Translations under genes and position numbers: made by a program
Assembly (NCBI RefSeq): GCF_001544575.2
Contig: NZ_FCNY02000008.1
Location: forward strand, 248,001 to 312,000
DNA: 64,000 nt
Direction of reading: 5' to 3'
From: Caballeronia cordobensis
GTDB taxonomy: Bacteria > Pseudomonadota > Gammaproteobacteria > Burkholderiales > Burkholderiaceae
In this document: positions 34,128 through 43,506 of the stretch, piece after piece
How the letters are laid out: every line of letters starts with the position of its first letter
Position numbering within the stretch: position 1 is the first letter of the stretch
The notes under the pieces: generated by a model
What the model was told of the DNA's origin: nothing
Database searches by the model: none
The model's input: only the letters and a program-made list of their open reading frames with translations

Positions 34128-35486
34128 TCAGTGTCCGAAGGCGGGAGCGTCGGGCAGGCTTTCTGGACGCTCGACGAGAAATACCAGCAGCGCCGCCGTG
34201 ACGAGCGAGGCGCCCAGCACGAAGAACATGGCGCCGGCCCCGCCCGTCGCCTGTTGCAGCACGCCGGAGATCGCCGGCCCGCACATGGCGCCAACGCGCG
34301 CGACGCCGAAGAACACCCCGACGGCCGTGCTGCGGATTTCGGTCGGATAACTGACGGCCACGAGGTTGTTGAGGACCGTTTGCGTACCGATCACGAACAT
34401 GCCCGCGATCGCGATGATCCAGATAAGCTGGCCGCTCGACATGAGTGCGAGCATCGCGATCGCGCTCGCGCCAAGGAGCCAGGCGATCGACATGGCGAGC
34501 CGCCGGTTGCCGATGCGGTCGGCGACGAACCCTGACAGCAGACTGCCGAAGGCGGAAGCGAACACCAGCAGTGAACCGTAGGCAAAACTGATCGACAGAT
34601 TCTCGCCGCGCTTCAGGAGGATGGTCGGCAGCCAGCCCGACAGCCCGTACGACGAAAACAGCGAAAGCGCGCCCATCGCCCAGAAGCACAGCGTCTGGCG
34701 GCGAAAGCGCACGGCGAACAGCGCACGGAAGGAGCCGGCTTTCACGGTCGGCGCCGGGGCGACCAGTTCGGCATCGCGAAATTCCGCTGCCCGCGCCGGC
34801 CAGAAGCGCATCAGTTGCGCGCGCACCTCGTCCTGACGATTGCGGCTCGCGAGAAAGGCCACGGATTCCGGCAGCACGAATTGCAGCGCGACGGCGAGGA
34901 TCATCGCCAGCGCGCCGGTGTAGTACATCGCTTGCCAGCCGAAGCGGGGCATGAGCCACGCCGCGATAAAGCCCGAACACGTCGCGCCGCCGATCCAGCC
35001 GAGCGAGAAAAAGCCGATCGTGAACACGTTGTTCGACCGCTTCGGCGCGATCTCGTTGATGTACGTGACGCACATCGGCATCAACAGGCCGAGCGCCAGG
35101 CCCATCACGAAGCGCAACGCGACGAACGAGGAGAGATCGTGGGCGAAGAGCGCGATGGCGAGGCTCATCGCGCTCGACACCCAGACGCCTGGCAGGATCA
35201 CCCGGCGTCGCCCGAATCTGTCGCCGAACAGGCCCGACACGGCCGAGCCGATCGCGAACCCGCCTAGCCCGCACGAGAGGAGCAGACCGATCTGGCTCGG
35301 CGAGAGATGCCAGGCGGGCGCAACGTCGTGGACGATGTACGACGCGTTGTACAAGTCGAAACCGTCGTACCAGAGGACCAGCGCGAGCAGGAAGGCGAGA
35401 CGGAAGTGAAAGGCGCCAAGCGGCGCGGCGTGCAGCGTGTCGCGCACGAATATCCGTTTGGCATGCGGCGTCGTGTCCAGGGTCAT
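34128..35486 (-). CDS. MFS transporter, aromatic acid:H+ symporter-like
   Basis: 452 aa, 12 predicted transmembrane segments. LWYDGFDLYNASYI near the N-terminus (TM1 Asp motif), GLFGDRFGRRRVI loop 2-3, and VADRIGNRRLAM in the second half are MFS marks, closest to the AAHS group. It probably imports the substrate handled by the class II aldolase downstream. Divergent from the HTH-citrate synthase fusion gene. Confidence 0.88.
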   Translation of the reverse strand: MTLDTTPHAKRIFVRDTLHAAPLGAFHFRLAFLLALVLWYDGFDLYNASYIVHDVAPAWHLSPSQIGLLLSCGLGGFAIGSAVSGLFGDRFGRRRVILPGVWVSSAMSLAIALFAHDLSSFVALRFVMGLALGLLMPMCVTYINEIAPKRSNNVFTIGFFSLGWIGGATCSGFIAAWLMPRFGWQAMYYTGALAMILAVALQFVLPESVAFLASRNRQDEVRAQLMRFWPARAAEFRDAELVAPAPTVKAGSFRALFAVRFRRQTLCFWAMGALSLFSSYGLSGWLPTILLKRGENLSISFAYGSLLVFASAFGSLLSGFVADRIGNRRLAMSIAWLLGASAIAMLALMSSGQLIWIIAIAGMFVIGTQTVLNNLVAVSYPTEIRSTAVGVFFGVARVGAMCGPAISGVLQQATGGAGAMFFVLGASLVTAALLVFLVERPESLPDAPAFGH

Positions 35487-35585
35487 TCAGTGTCTCCGAT
35501 AGAGGGGCTCGTCGCGCCGTCCGAAGAGGCGCGCGGTGCCTTTTGTGTTGTCTCGAAGCTCACTCTACTGGCAGTATTTATCTCG

Positions 35586-35612
35586 ATCAATATTGAGTTT
35601 TAAAATCAATAT
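35586..35612. repeat. ATCAATAT direct repeat in the MFS / HTH-citrate synthase divergent promoter
   Basis: ATCAATAT occurs at 35586-35593 and again at 35605-35612, 19 bp apart, in an AT-rich stretch that ends in a TATAAT-like -10. Spacing near two helical turns suggests a regulator site; the adjacent HTH fusion protein is a candidate. Confidence 0.4.
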
Positions 35613-35652
35613 AATGGGGTTTTCCCGGACGACGGATGTGGCGGCAACGGAC

Positions 35653-36978
35653 ATGAGCGAGCAAAACTGGAACGACGTGCTGACGTGCGAAGAGGCGCTC
35701 GCCCGGCTGAACATCAAGGCGGCGACGCTGTATTCCTACGTCAGTCGTGGCCTGGTGCGCGCCACGCCGCACGAGGACGGCCGCAAGCGTCTGTACCTGC
35801 GGCGCGATATCGAACGGCTCGCCGCGCGCAAGCGTGGGCGTCCGCCCACCGGCGCGGTGGCCGAGTTGACGCTGCGGCTCGGCGATCCGGTATTGCACAC
35901 GGCGATCACGCAGGTCACCCCGCACGGGCCGCGCTATCGCAACCGCCTGGCCGTCGATCTGGCCGGATCGGGGGCCGCGTTCGAATCGGTCGCGCATCTG
36001 CTTTCGACCGGCATCTGGCAGAGCGGCCTCGCGACCTGGTCGCCGCTGGATACGCCGCCCGATGTGCTGCGTTTCCTGTCGGTCTACGAGGGCGGGGTCG
36101 CGAGCGGCGACATCGGCGCGTTGCTGGGCATGGTGCCCTTCGCACTCGCGATGCAGGGACGCGGCACGAGAGAAATCGCCGACGGCGGCGCGGTGCAGGC
36201 CGCGCGCCTGATGATGCAGAGCATGGCGGGCTGCGTGGGATTTCTCGGCCCTGAGCGAATCTTCTGCCCGCGCGCCGAGGGTGAAAGCATCGCTGGCCAG
36301 ATACTGCGCGCCGCGGGCGCAGCGGTGACGCCCGAGGGTCTGCGCGCACTGAACGTCGCGCTCGTCGTTCTGGCCGACAACGAACTCGCGCCCGCAACCT
36401 TTTCGGCGCGCGTGGCCGCGTCGACCAACGCAGATGTGTTCAGTTGCGTGGCGGCGGCGATCGGCTCGCACATCGGATTTTCCACCGGCACAGGCACCGA
36501 GAAGGTCGAGACGCTGCTGTTGTGCGAGCCCTTGTCGGCGCTCGATGCGCGCGTCGAGCGCGTGCGCGAATACGGCGCGAGCCTGTTCGGTTTCAACCAT
36601 CCGCTCTATCCGGGCGGCGATCCTCGCGCGGATCTGATGCTGCAGGCAGCAGCGCAAATCGCCGGGCAGGGCGATGCGACGCCGGCGGCACGCGAGGGCA
36701 CGCGCCTGACGGTCGCGTTCCTGGAGCGCATGCGGCGCGAGCTCGATGCGCATCCCGGCGTCGCACTTGGCCTCGTCACGCTCGCCCGCGCCCTCGGCTT
36801 GCCCGACGGGTCGGCGACCGCGATCTGGATCGTCAGCCGCACGGCCGGATGGGTCGCGCATGTGATGGAGCAACGCACGCAGGCGTTTCTGCTGCGCCCG
36901 CGCGCGAAGTACGAGACGACGGCGTCCGCGGAGACTGCGCGCTTCGCCGACGAAACCGCCGGAGCCGCGCGACTTTGA
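35653..36978 (+). CDS. Citrate synthase-fold protein with N-terminal helix-turn-helix
   Basis: 441 aa from the ATG at 35653; the in-frame ATG at 35614 overlaps the likely -10 box, so it is less likely. Residues about 8-60 form a MerR/excisionase-like HTH (LTCEEALARLNIKAATLYSYVSRGLV, then RKRLYLRRDIERLAARK). The rest is a citrate synthase fold: ERIFCPRAEGESIAG, CVAAAIGSHIGF, and FGFNHPLYPGGDPRA with the active-site-type His. It could be a CoA-thioester-sensing regulator of the divergent MFS/aldolase unit rather than a metabolic citrate synthase. Function is not established. Confidence 0.8.
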   Translation: MSEQNWNDVLTCEEALARLNIKAATLYSYVSRGLVRATPHEDGRKRLYLRRDIERLAARKRGRPPTGAVAELTLRLGDPVLHTAITQVTPHGPRYRNRLAVDLAGSGAAFESVAHLLSTGIWQSGLATWSPLDTPPDVLRFLSVYEGGVASGDIGALLGMVPFALAMQGRGTREIADGGAVQAARLMMQSMAGCVGFLGPERIFCPRAEGESIAGQILRAAGAAVTPEGLRALNVALVVLADNELAPATFSARVAASTNADVFSCVAAAIGSHIGFSTGTGTEKVETLLLCEPLSALDARVERVREYGASLFGFNHPLYPGGDPRADLMLQAAAQIAGQGDATPAAREGTRLTVAFLERMRRELDAHPGVALGLVTLARALGLPDGSATAIWIVSRTAGWVAHVMEQRTQAFLLRPRAKYETTASAETARFADETAGAARL

Positions 36979-37018
36979 GTACGTGAAGCCGGCCTCCGGC
37001 GAGAAATCGAAAATTTGC

Positions 37019-37035
37019 GATTCTGAGCCCGAATC
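37019..37035. promoter_or_regulatory. Inverted repeat before the Rieske oxygenase gene
   Basis: GATTC and GAATC arms separated by seven bases, about 80 bp before the start of the oxygenase gene. Possibly a binding site for the LysR regulator at the end of this cluster. Confidence 0.25.
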
Positions 37036-37113
37036 TTTGCGTTTGTGGCGTGCTTTCCGAGGCGATAACCTGAAAGCAGACGTTCATGAAACTCTGCACG
37101 AGGAAGACGGCGC

Positions 37114-38163
37114 ATGAAACTGCTCAGAAACATTTGGTACGCGGCCGCATGGAGTCACGAAATCGACGAGTCGTTTGCGACACGCGAACTGCTCGGCGAA
37201 CCGATGCTGCTTTACCGCAAACACGATGGAACGCCGGTCGCGATGATCGACCGTTGCCCCCACCGTTTCGCGCCGCTGTCGATGGGCAAGCGGGTCGGCG
37301 ACAGCGTCGAGTGCGGCTATCACGGCCTGCGCTTCGACTGCAGCGGGGCATGCACACTCAACCCGCATGGTGACGGACGCATTCCGCAGGCCGCGCGGGT
37401 CCGGACCTTTCCGGTTGTCGATCTTCACGGGCTCGTGTGGCTATGGCCAGGCGATCCCGCGCGCGCCGATATCGGCCTTATTCCCGACTGCGCGCATCTG
37501 GTGTCGCCGCGCCTGAAAACGATCGGCGGCCAGATGATTCATCAGGCGCACTATGAGCTCGTCGTCGATAACCTGATGGACCTGTCGCATGTCAATTATG
37601 TGCATGCGCCGTATCAGCAGGTCGACGATTTCCTGCGCGCGAAGCACGACGTCGTGCAGACCGGCGCGACGCTCGAAAGCCGCCGCACGGTGCCCAGCAC
37701 GCGCGCGCCGCAATCGTTCCGGCCATTCCTCGCAGACCCCGACACGCCCGTCGAATACTGGCTGAACATCCGCTGGCACGCGCCGGGCTGCTGCGTGCTT
37801 GAAACGGGCGTCGTGCCCATCGGCGAGCCGCGTGAAAATGGACTCGTGCGTATCGGCACGCATCTCGTCACGCCGATCACCGCGAGCAGCACGCGCTATG
37901 TGTACGCGAGCTCGCGCAACTATCGCCTGGACGATCCGCTCGCCGACGACGAAACCGCGCGCTGGCAGCAAATGGGCTTTCACGAGCAGGACAAGCCGAT
38001 GATCAAAGCGGTTCAGTCGCGCATGGGCGATCGCGAGCTGTTCTCGATGCGCCCGATCCTCCTCGCTACCGATGGCCCCGCGGTCCGCGCGCGCCGTCTG
38101 CTCGCGGCGATGATCGAAGAGGAGGCGCGCCAGAGCGAACACGCTTGCGCGGCGCTCGTCTAG
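37114..38163 (+). CDS. Rieske non-haem iron oxygenase, VanA-like
   Basis: 349 aa. Rieske [2Fe-2S] ligands Cys48, His50, Cys67 and His70 (CPHRF ... CGYHG), then the mononuclear iron site in DNLMDLSHVNYVH at about 151-163. The family includes vanillate O-demethylase oxygenase and related aryl-ether demethylases. GAGGAAG RBS. Its reductase partner lies two genes on at 39636; an MFS carrier separates them. Confidence 0.9.
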   Translation: MKLLRNIWYAAAWSHEIDESFATRELLGEPMLLYRKHDGTPVAMIDRCPHRFAPLSMGKRVGDSVECGYHGLRFDCSGACTLNPHGDGRIPQAARVRTFPVVDLHGLVWLWPGDPARADIGLIPDCAHLVSPRLKTIGGQMIHQAHYELVVDNLMDLSHVNYVHAPYQQVDDFLRAKHDVVQTGATLESRRTVPSTRAPQSFRPFLADPDTPVEYWLNIRWHAPGCCVLETGVVPIGEPRENGLVRIGTHLVTPITASSTRYVYASSRNYRLDDPLADDETARWQQMGFHEQDKPMIKAVQSRMGDRELFSMRPILLATDGPAVRARRLLAAMIEEEARQSEHACAALV

Positions 38164-38227
38164 CCGACGCAAGAAAAAACCCACGACAGAAAGCGGCGCA
38201 CGAATCGCCGCTTCACCGGAGACAGGA

Positions 38228-39592
38228 ATGCCAGCCACCCCCGCACCGGGCGCCGCAGCGGCGTTGATCGACAGCCGCCCGCTCTCGCCTTATCAACGCC
38301 TGGTCCTCGTGCTGTGCGCATCGGTGATCTTTCTCGACGGACTCGACACGCAGTCGATCAGCGTTGCGACCAAGCTGATGGCCGTGTCGCTGAACGTGCC
38401 GCTCGCCAGCTTCGGCGCGGTGTTCTCGGTCCTGCAACTGGGCGGTCTGATCGGCACTTTCCTGTTCGGCTATCTCGCCGACCGCATCGGCCGACGGCCG
38501 CTCGTCATCGTGGCGGCGCTGCTCATCGGCCTCTTGACGCTGGGCACCGCGAGCGTCGAAACCTACACGCAGTTGATGATCGTGCGCTTTCTCGGCGGCG
38601 TCGGCCTCGGCGGCATCTTTCCGTGTGTGCTGGCGCTCGGCGCGGAGTACGTGCACAGCAAGTCGAAGGGTCTCGCGGTCGCGTTGCTCTTCGCGAACTA
38701 CTCGCTCGGCGCGGCGCTCGGCGCGGTGCTCAACGGCTATGTGCTCGCGCATGCGGGCTGGCGTGCGGTGTACGTCGTCGGCGGCACGCTGTCGATCATC
38801 GTCGCGCTGGCGATCATCGTGTGGCTGCCGGAGTCGCCGCACTTCCTGGTTTCGCGCGGCCGCACGGAGAAACTGCGGCGCGTGTTCGCCAGGCTCTATC
38901 CCCGCGAGCATGTCGATATCGATTCGCTGCGCGTGCAGACGCCTTCCGACGCAGACGCGGCAACGCGCGGCGTGCCGGTGCGCGAAATCTTCAGCGGCGG
39001 GCGTCTTGGCATCACCTTGCTTCTGCTCGGCATCCTGGCGCTGAGCTACGCCACCATCAAGGTGATGACGGTCTGGCTCATGCCGCTGCTGCAAACGGCG
39101 GGCATCCCGGTCGTGAAGGCTTCGTGGGTGCTCGCAAGTCTGGATATCGGCTCGATGATCGGACTCGGGCTCGCCGGATACGTGGTGAGCCGCTTCGGGC
39201 CGACGCGTTCCCTGCTGCCCGCTCTGCTGCTGCTGGCGTTGACGACGATGCTCGTCAGCATGGAGATTTCGAAGCTTGCCGTGCTGCTGCCGAGCGGATT
39301 CGTGATCGGACTGACCGGCGGTATCGGGCAATCGGCGCCGCTCGCGCTCTTCGCGATCATCTATCCGACGCGCGTGCGTTCGACGGCGCTGGGACTCGGC
39401 GGCGCGGCCGGTCAGGTCGGCAAGATCGCTTCGCCGATGCTGGTCGCAACCGTGCTCTCGATGGGCTGGAAGCCCGACACGATCCTGCTCGCGGTCGCGG
39501 TGCTGCCGGCTATCGGCGTGCTGCTGATACTCGGTATGCGGCTGTCGAGGCACGCGAAGGTTTCCGGCGTCAGTCAGCGCGTGTCGACCTGA
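38228..39592 (+). CDS. MFS transporter, aromatic acid symporter-like
   Basis: 454 aa, 12 predicted helices. VIFLDGLDTQSISVATKLMA (TM1), GYLADRIGRRPLVI loop 2-3 and the central-loop LPESPHFLVSRGR fit the AAHS/BenK-PcaK branch. RBS GGAGACAGGA. Located between the VanA-like and VanB-like genes, it probably imports their methoxyaromatic substrate. Confidence 0.88.
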   Translation: MPATPAPGAAAALIDSRPLSPYQRLVLVLCASVIFLDGLDTQSISVATKLMAVSLNVPLASFGAVFSVLQLGGLIGTFLFGYLADRIGRRPLVIVAALLIGLLTLGTASVETYTQLMIVRFLGGVGLGGIFPCVLALGAEYVHSKSKGLAVALLFANYSLGAALGAVLNGYVLAHAGWRAVYVVGGTLSIIVALAIIVWLPESPHFLVSRGRTEKLRRVFARLYPREHVDIDSLRVQTPSDADAATRGVPVREIFSGGRLGITLLLLGILALSYATIKVMTVWLMPLLQTAGIPVVKASWVLASLDIGSMIGLGLAGYVVSRFGPTRSLLPALLLLALTTMLVSMEISKLAVLLPSGFVIGLTGGIGQSAPLALFAIIYPTRVRSTALGLGGAAGQVGKIASPMLVATVLSMGWKPDTILLAVAVLPAIGVLLILGMRLSRHAKVSGVSQRVST

Positions 39593-39635
39593 TCCACTGA
39601 TCCAACTGATCCACTGCTACCGGACGTCTTTTCCC

Positions 39636-40595
39636 ATGAATGTTGTCGTCGCCCGTATCGCGGATATCGCTGCCGGCATCCGCGCCTTTGAACTCGCGTC
39701 TCTCGACGGTACGCCGTTGCCGGCATACGAACCCGGCGCGCACATCGACGTTCACTTGCCGACGGGCGCGATCCGTCAGTATTCGCTGTGCGGCGATCGC
39801 GACAGCGCCGGCGCGTACGTGATCGCGGTTCAGCAAGAAGCGGCGTCGCGCGGCGGATCGATCGCGATGCATGCGCTCAAGGCCGGCGATCTGCTGCGGG
39901 TCGAAGGTCCGCGCAACCACTTTCCGCTCGATGCGGCCGCCGCGCACTCGATCCTGTTCGCGGGCGGCATCGGGATCACGCCGCTGCTCGCGATGGCCGA
40001 GCATCTCGCGGCCGCGGGCGCGTCGTTCGAGTTGCACTATTGCGTCCGCGACCGCTCGCGTGCCGCGTTCATCGAGCGACTGGACGCGCCCGCCTTGCAA
40101 GGCCGCGCGTTTTTCCATGTCGATGCGAAAGAGGGCGGCCCGGCGCTTGACGTGAGTTGTGCGCTCGGCGCGCCGGAGCCAGGCAAGCATCTGTACGTGT
40201 GCGGTCCGGGCGGGTTCATGACCCACGTGCTCACGACCGCGCAGCGAGCCGGATGGGACGATGCGCATCTGCACCGGGAATATTTCAGCGCACCTCCCGC
40301 CGGTGCGTCCGATTCGGCTTCTCCGCGCGAGGCGTTCAGCGTGCGGCTCGCGAACAGCGGCCGCGTGATTCCGGTCGGTGCGTCGCAGACGGTCGTGGAG
40401 GCGCTCGCCGCGCACGGCGTTCACATCGAAACGTCGTGCGAGCAGGGGGTATGCGGCACATGTCTGACGCGTGTGATTGCGGGCGAGCCCGATCATCGCG
40501 ACCTGTATCTGACGGATGCCGAGCGCGCGGAAAACGACCAGTTCCTGCCGTGTTGCTCGCGCTCGTGCACGCCGGAACTCGTGCTCGATCTGTAA
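39636..40595 (+). CDS. VanB-like ferredoxin:NAD(P)H oxidoreductase
   Basis: 319 aa. N-terminal FAD/FMN domain (RQYSLCGDR), NAD domain (LFAGGIGITPLLAM, LYVCGPGGFM) and a C-terminal plant-type [2Fe-2S] domain (CEQGVCGTC plus a distal Cys). This passes electrons from NADH to the Rieske oxygenase encoded at 37114. Weak RBS. With the oxygenase it forms a two-component O-demethylase or hydroxylase. Confidence 0.9.
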   Translation: MNVVVARIADIAAGIRAFELASLDGTPLPAYEPGAHIDVHLPTGAIRQYSLCGDRDSAGAYVIAVQQEAASRGGSIAMHALKAGDLLRVEGPRNHFPLDAAAAHSILFAGGIGITPLLAMAEHLAAAGASFELHYCVRDRSRAAFIERLDAPALQGRAFFHVDAKEGGPALDVSCALGAPEPGKHLYVCGPGGFMTHVLTTAQRAGWDDAHLHREYFSAPPAGASDSASPREAFSVRLANSGRVIPVGASQTVVEALAAHGVHIETSCEQGVCGTCLTRVIAGEPDHRDLYLTDAERAENDQFLPCCSRSCTPELVLDL

Positions 40596-40681
40596 GCGTG
40601 TTCGCGGCAAATCCGAATTGCGTGCCGTAAGCCATGTGAGTACGATGCCTGACCGATTTTCGCCGGAGCTATCCATCCACG

Positions 40682-41575
40682 ATGCAATCGCTACCGTCGT
40701 TCAACCATCTGCGCAGCTTTCAGGTCATCGGCCATCACTTGAGTCTCGTGCATGCGGCGCGCGAGCTGCATCTGAGTCCTTCCACGCTCTCGTATCAACT
40801 CGGCATCCTCGAAGACCGGCTCGGCCTGCGGCTGTTTACGCGCACCGGCCGCGGCCTCGCGTTCACGGATGCCGGGCGCGAGCTGCACGGCGAAGTGGAC
40901 CGATGTCTCCAGCAGTTGTGGAGCGCATGGCAACGCGTGGCCCTGCGCGGCGAATCCGCGCCGTTGATCGTGAATTCGCTGCCGACGTTCGCGATGCACT
41001 GGCTGCTGCCTCGCCTCGCCGCGGTGCAGGAGCAATTCGCCAATGTCGAGATTCGCGTGTCGATCTCGCCGGTCGATCTCGAACGCGATGCACTCGATTG
41101 CGCCATCGCCTACGGAGACGGCAACTGGCCCGGCGTGCGCTGCGATTTCCTGCGCGCCGAGTCGTTGATCACCGTGTGCTCGCCTTCGACGCTCGTCGCG
41201 AAAGGGCCGCTCGCGACGGTCTCCGATCTCGCGCGCCATACGCTGCTGTCGGCGAAAACGCGCCCCGACGACTGGGCGATCTGGGCGGAAGCCGCGCAAA
41301 GCGCCGCGCCTTCGGGCGAACGTCAATTGATTCTCGCGTCGCGCATCATGGTCATTCAGGCGGCGTGCGAAAGCCTCGGCGTGGCCGTAGTCGATCCGGC
41401 GATGGTTCGCGCGGAGTTGTCGTCGGGCCGGCTCGTGAAAGCGCTGCCGGAGGTCGCGCGCGGCGGAGGGGCGTACTACCTGGTCTATCCCGAGGACGAG
41501 GCATCGCTGGCAAGAGTCGAAGCCTTTCGTGCGTGGCTGCTCGCCGAATTCGCGAAGGAAGACACATCGGAGTAG
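40682..41575 (+). CDS. LysR family regulator, GcvA-like
   Basis: 297 aa. N-terminal HTH at about residues 8-60 (SLVHAARELHLSPSTLSYQLGILEDRLGLRLF), then a substrate-binding domain (LPRLAAVQEQFANVEIRVS, DCAIAYGDGNWPG). Close to the oxygenase/reductase cluster and on the same strand, so it probably activates it. The start has no clear Shine-Dalgarno. Confidence 0.88.
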   Translation: MQSLPSFNHLRSFQVIGHHLSLVHAARELHLSPSTLSYQLGILEDRLGLRLFTRTGRGLAFTDAGRELHGEVDRCLQQLWSAWQRVALRGESAPLIVNSLPTFAMHWLLPRLAAVQEQFANVEIRVSISPVDLERDALDCAIAYGDGNWPGVRCDFLRAESLITVCSPSTLVAKGPLATVSDLARHTLLSAKTRPDDWAIWAEAAQSAAPSGERQLILASRIMVIQAACESLGVAVVDPAMVRAELSSGRLVKALPEVARGGGAYYLVYPEDEASLARVEAFRAWLLAEFAKEDTSE

Positions 41576-41627
41576 GTAGCGTGGCGACATACCGCGTGAC
41601 GGCCTCGACATCGCTGTCGCTGACTCC

Positions 41628-42716
41628 TCAAAACAGATGATGAATGCCAGCCAGCACCACGGTTTGCCGGTTCGATGACGACGGCCCGATGCCCAGCGTG
41701 CTCGCGACCGCGCCCGACGAAGCCTGCTCGACCATCACGTCGGCGTAGAGCTGCGTGAGCTTGGACAGCGAATAGACGTTGGCGATGGTCACCTGCGTCC
41801 AGCGCTGCCCGGCGAGCGTCGTGGTCCACGCGCCCGCGCCGATCATGTACGCGGGCGTAATCTGAACGTTCGCGCCGCCATCGATGGCGAGATAGTTCTC
41901 CGAGCGTCCGCGCGCCTCGATGCGCACCTGCGTCAGCAGCGCATGCAATTGCACACGACCGAGCTGATAACTTCCACCGATGCCCGCGTTTCTCACGTTC
42001 TCCGCGACGAATGTTCCGTTCACCGGCAGCGTGACGCCCTCGAAGCGCGTAAGTCCCAGGCCGTTCGCCAGATTGAACGTGCGATCGCGATACTCCGAAT
42101 ACGCCGCCGCGAGATTGAGCGGCCCGTACGCATATGTCGCGCCGAAGCTGAAGCTGCGTCCCGTGGTGCTGCTCGATTGGTTCGTGAAACCGTACATCGC
42201 GCCGATGGTCACGCCCGCGAATGTCCGGCTGCGAAACTTCACCGTGTTCGACAGTTCGACCGGCACCGTGTTGCCCAGTCCATCAATATTGCCGGGATGA
42301 AACGCGGAGAAATCGCCGAGCGTCTGCGCGGTCGAAAGCGGCCCGAGCATTTCGAAGTGGAAGTCCGTCTGACGCCCGAGCGTGATCGCGCCGATGCGAC
42401 TCTCGCTCAAGCCCACATACGCCTGGCGGTTGAACAGCGTGCCCGCGCTCGACATCGCGCCCGTGATCGTCGAAAAACCGGATTCCAGCTTGAACACGGT
42501 CTTCAACCCGCCGCCGAGATCCTCGGTGCCGGTGAGACCCCATCGATCCGCCTGCAACGTGCCTTGCTGCGCGATGAACGCCCGACCGCCGCGCAGATTG
42601 CTCACATATCCGACGCCCGCATCCAGACTGCCGTACAACGTCACGCTGCTTTGCGCGTGGACATTCGCCGCGACGCTCAGCATCGCAAGGGCGAGCGCGG
42701 CCGGACTCTTGTTCAT
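41628..42716 (-). CDS. Burkholderia-type outer-membrane porin
   Basis: 362 aa. Signal peptide ending at NVHAQSS, then SVTLYGSLDAGVGYVSN and FKLESGF...FNRQAYVGLSE...ITLGRQTDF typical of Gram-negative porin family (gram-neg OmpC-like), ending in the expected C-terminal HHLF. A trimeric channel for small solutes. Last gene of a four-gene minus-strand unit (63 bp after the TauE-family gene), supplying outer-membrane passage for the same substrate. Confidence 0.92.
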   Translation of the reverse strand: MNKSPAALALAMLSVAANVHAQSSVTLYGSLDAGVGYVSNLRGGRAFIAQQGTLQADRWGLTGTEDLGGGLKTVFKLESGFSTITGAMSSAGTLFNRQAYVGLSESRIGAITLGRQTDFHFEMLGPLSTAQTLGDFSAFHPGNIDGLGNTVPVELSNTVKFRSRTFAGVTIGAMYGFTNQSSSTTGRSFSFGATYAYGPLNLAAAYSEYRDRTFNLANGLGLTRFEGVTLPVNGTFVAENVRNAGIGGSYQLGRVQLHALLTQVRIEARGRSENYLAIDGGANVQITPAYMIGAGAWTTTLAGQRWTQVTIANVYSLSKLTQLYADVMVEQASSGAVASTLGIGPSSSNRQTVVLAGIHHLF

Positions 42717-42779
42717 AAGGGTCTCGCTATCGGTTGAAAGGGGAAGCGCCGGCCGTTAGCCGGCGATGACATCAGGACT

Positions 42780-43499
42780 TCAGGACATCAGGGTTTGATA
42801 CAGAATCGCCGCGCCCGATACGATGGCGAACGCCATCACCGAGACGCGCAGCACACGCGCGTTCAAACGCTGATGCACATGCTGGCTGATCCACGCGCCT
42901 GCGATCACCGGCGGCACGAGCAACAACGCCGACACGAACTTCGCGCCGGTGATCTGCCCGGTCGCGGAGAGCATGACGAGCGAGAGCGCCTCGCCGATCG
43001 CAAAGCACATCGCGATGGTCGAGCGCAACGCCGGCGCGCGATAGTGCTGAAAGACCATCGCGAGCGCGGGACCGCCGATGCCCGTCGCCGTTTCGGTGAT
43101 GCCGGTCACCGCGCCCGCCGCCATCAACGCATTGCGGCCCGGCAGGAAGCTCGGCGCGCACAGCGTCGCGGCGGCGGCGGCGATCGTCGAGGCGCCGATG
43201 AACAGGTTCAGGTCGTGCGCCGAGATGCGCGAGATGATCCACACGCCCGCGACCGCGCCCGCCGTCCTGCCGACGGTGATCCACAGCGTGCCTTTCGAAT
43301 CGAGCGAGGGACGCTCGCGCCACGCGAGATAGACGTTCAACGGCAGCATCAGAATGAGCAAAGACACGGGCAACAGGCCCGGCTCGATCAGCCCGATCAC
43401 GGGCGCGCAGATCAGCGCGAAGCCGACGCCGACCGCGCCCTGAATGAACGCGGCAATCGCGACGGTGGCGGCGAGCACGGCAAATATGGTGAGACTCAC
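42780..43499 (-). CDS. TauE/SafE family membrane transporter
   Basis: 239 aa starting with GTG at 43499 (GGAG upstream). Eight or so hydrophobic helices; FIQGAVGVGFALICAPVIGLIEP and GITETATGIGGPALAM are TauE/SafE repeat motifs. Members export sulfite or sulfonates, or import organic anions. Seven bases after the amidohydrolase gene, so cotranscribed with it. Confidence 0.87.
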   Translation of the reverse strand: MSLTIFAVLAATVAIAAFIQGAVGVGFALICAPVIGLIEPGLLPVSLLILMLPLNVYLAWRERPSLDSKGTLWITVGRTAGAVAGVWIISRISAHDLNLFIGASTIAAAAATLCAPSFLPGRNALMAAGAVTGITETATGIGGPALAMVFQHYRAPALRSTIAMCFAIGEALSLVMLSATGQITGAKFVSALLLVPPVIAGAWISQHVHQRLNARVLRVSVMAFAIVSGAAILYQTLMS

Positions 43500-43506
43500 G
43501 GCGAAT

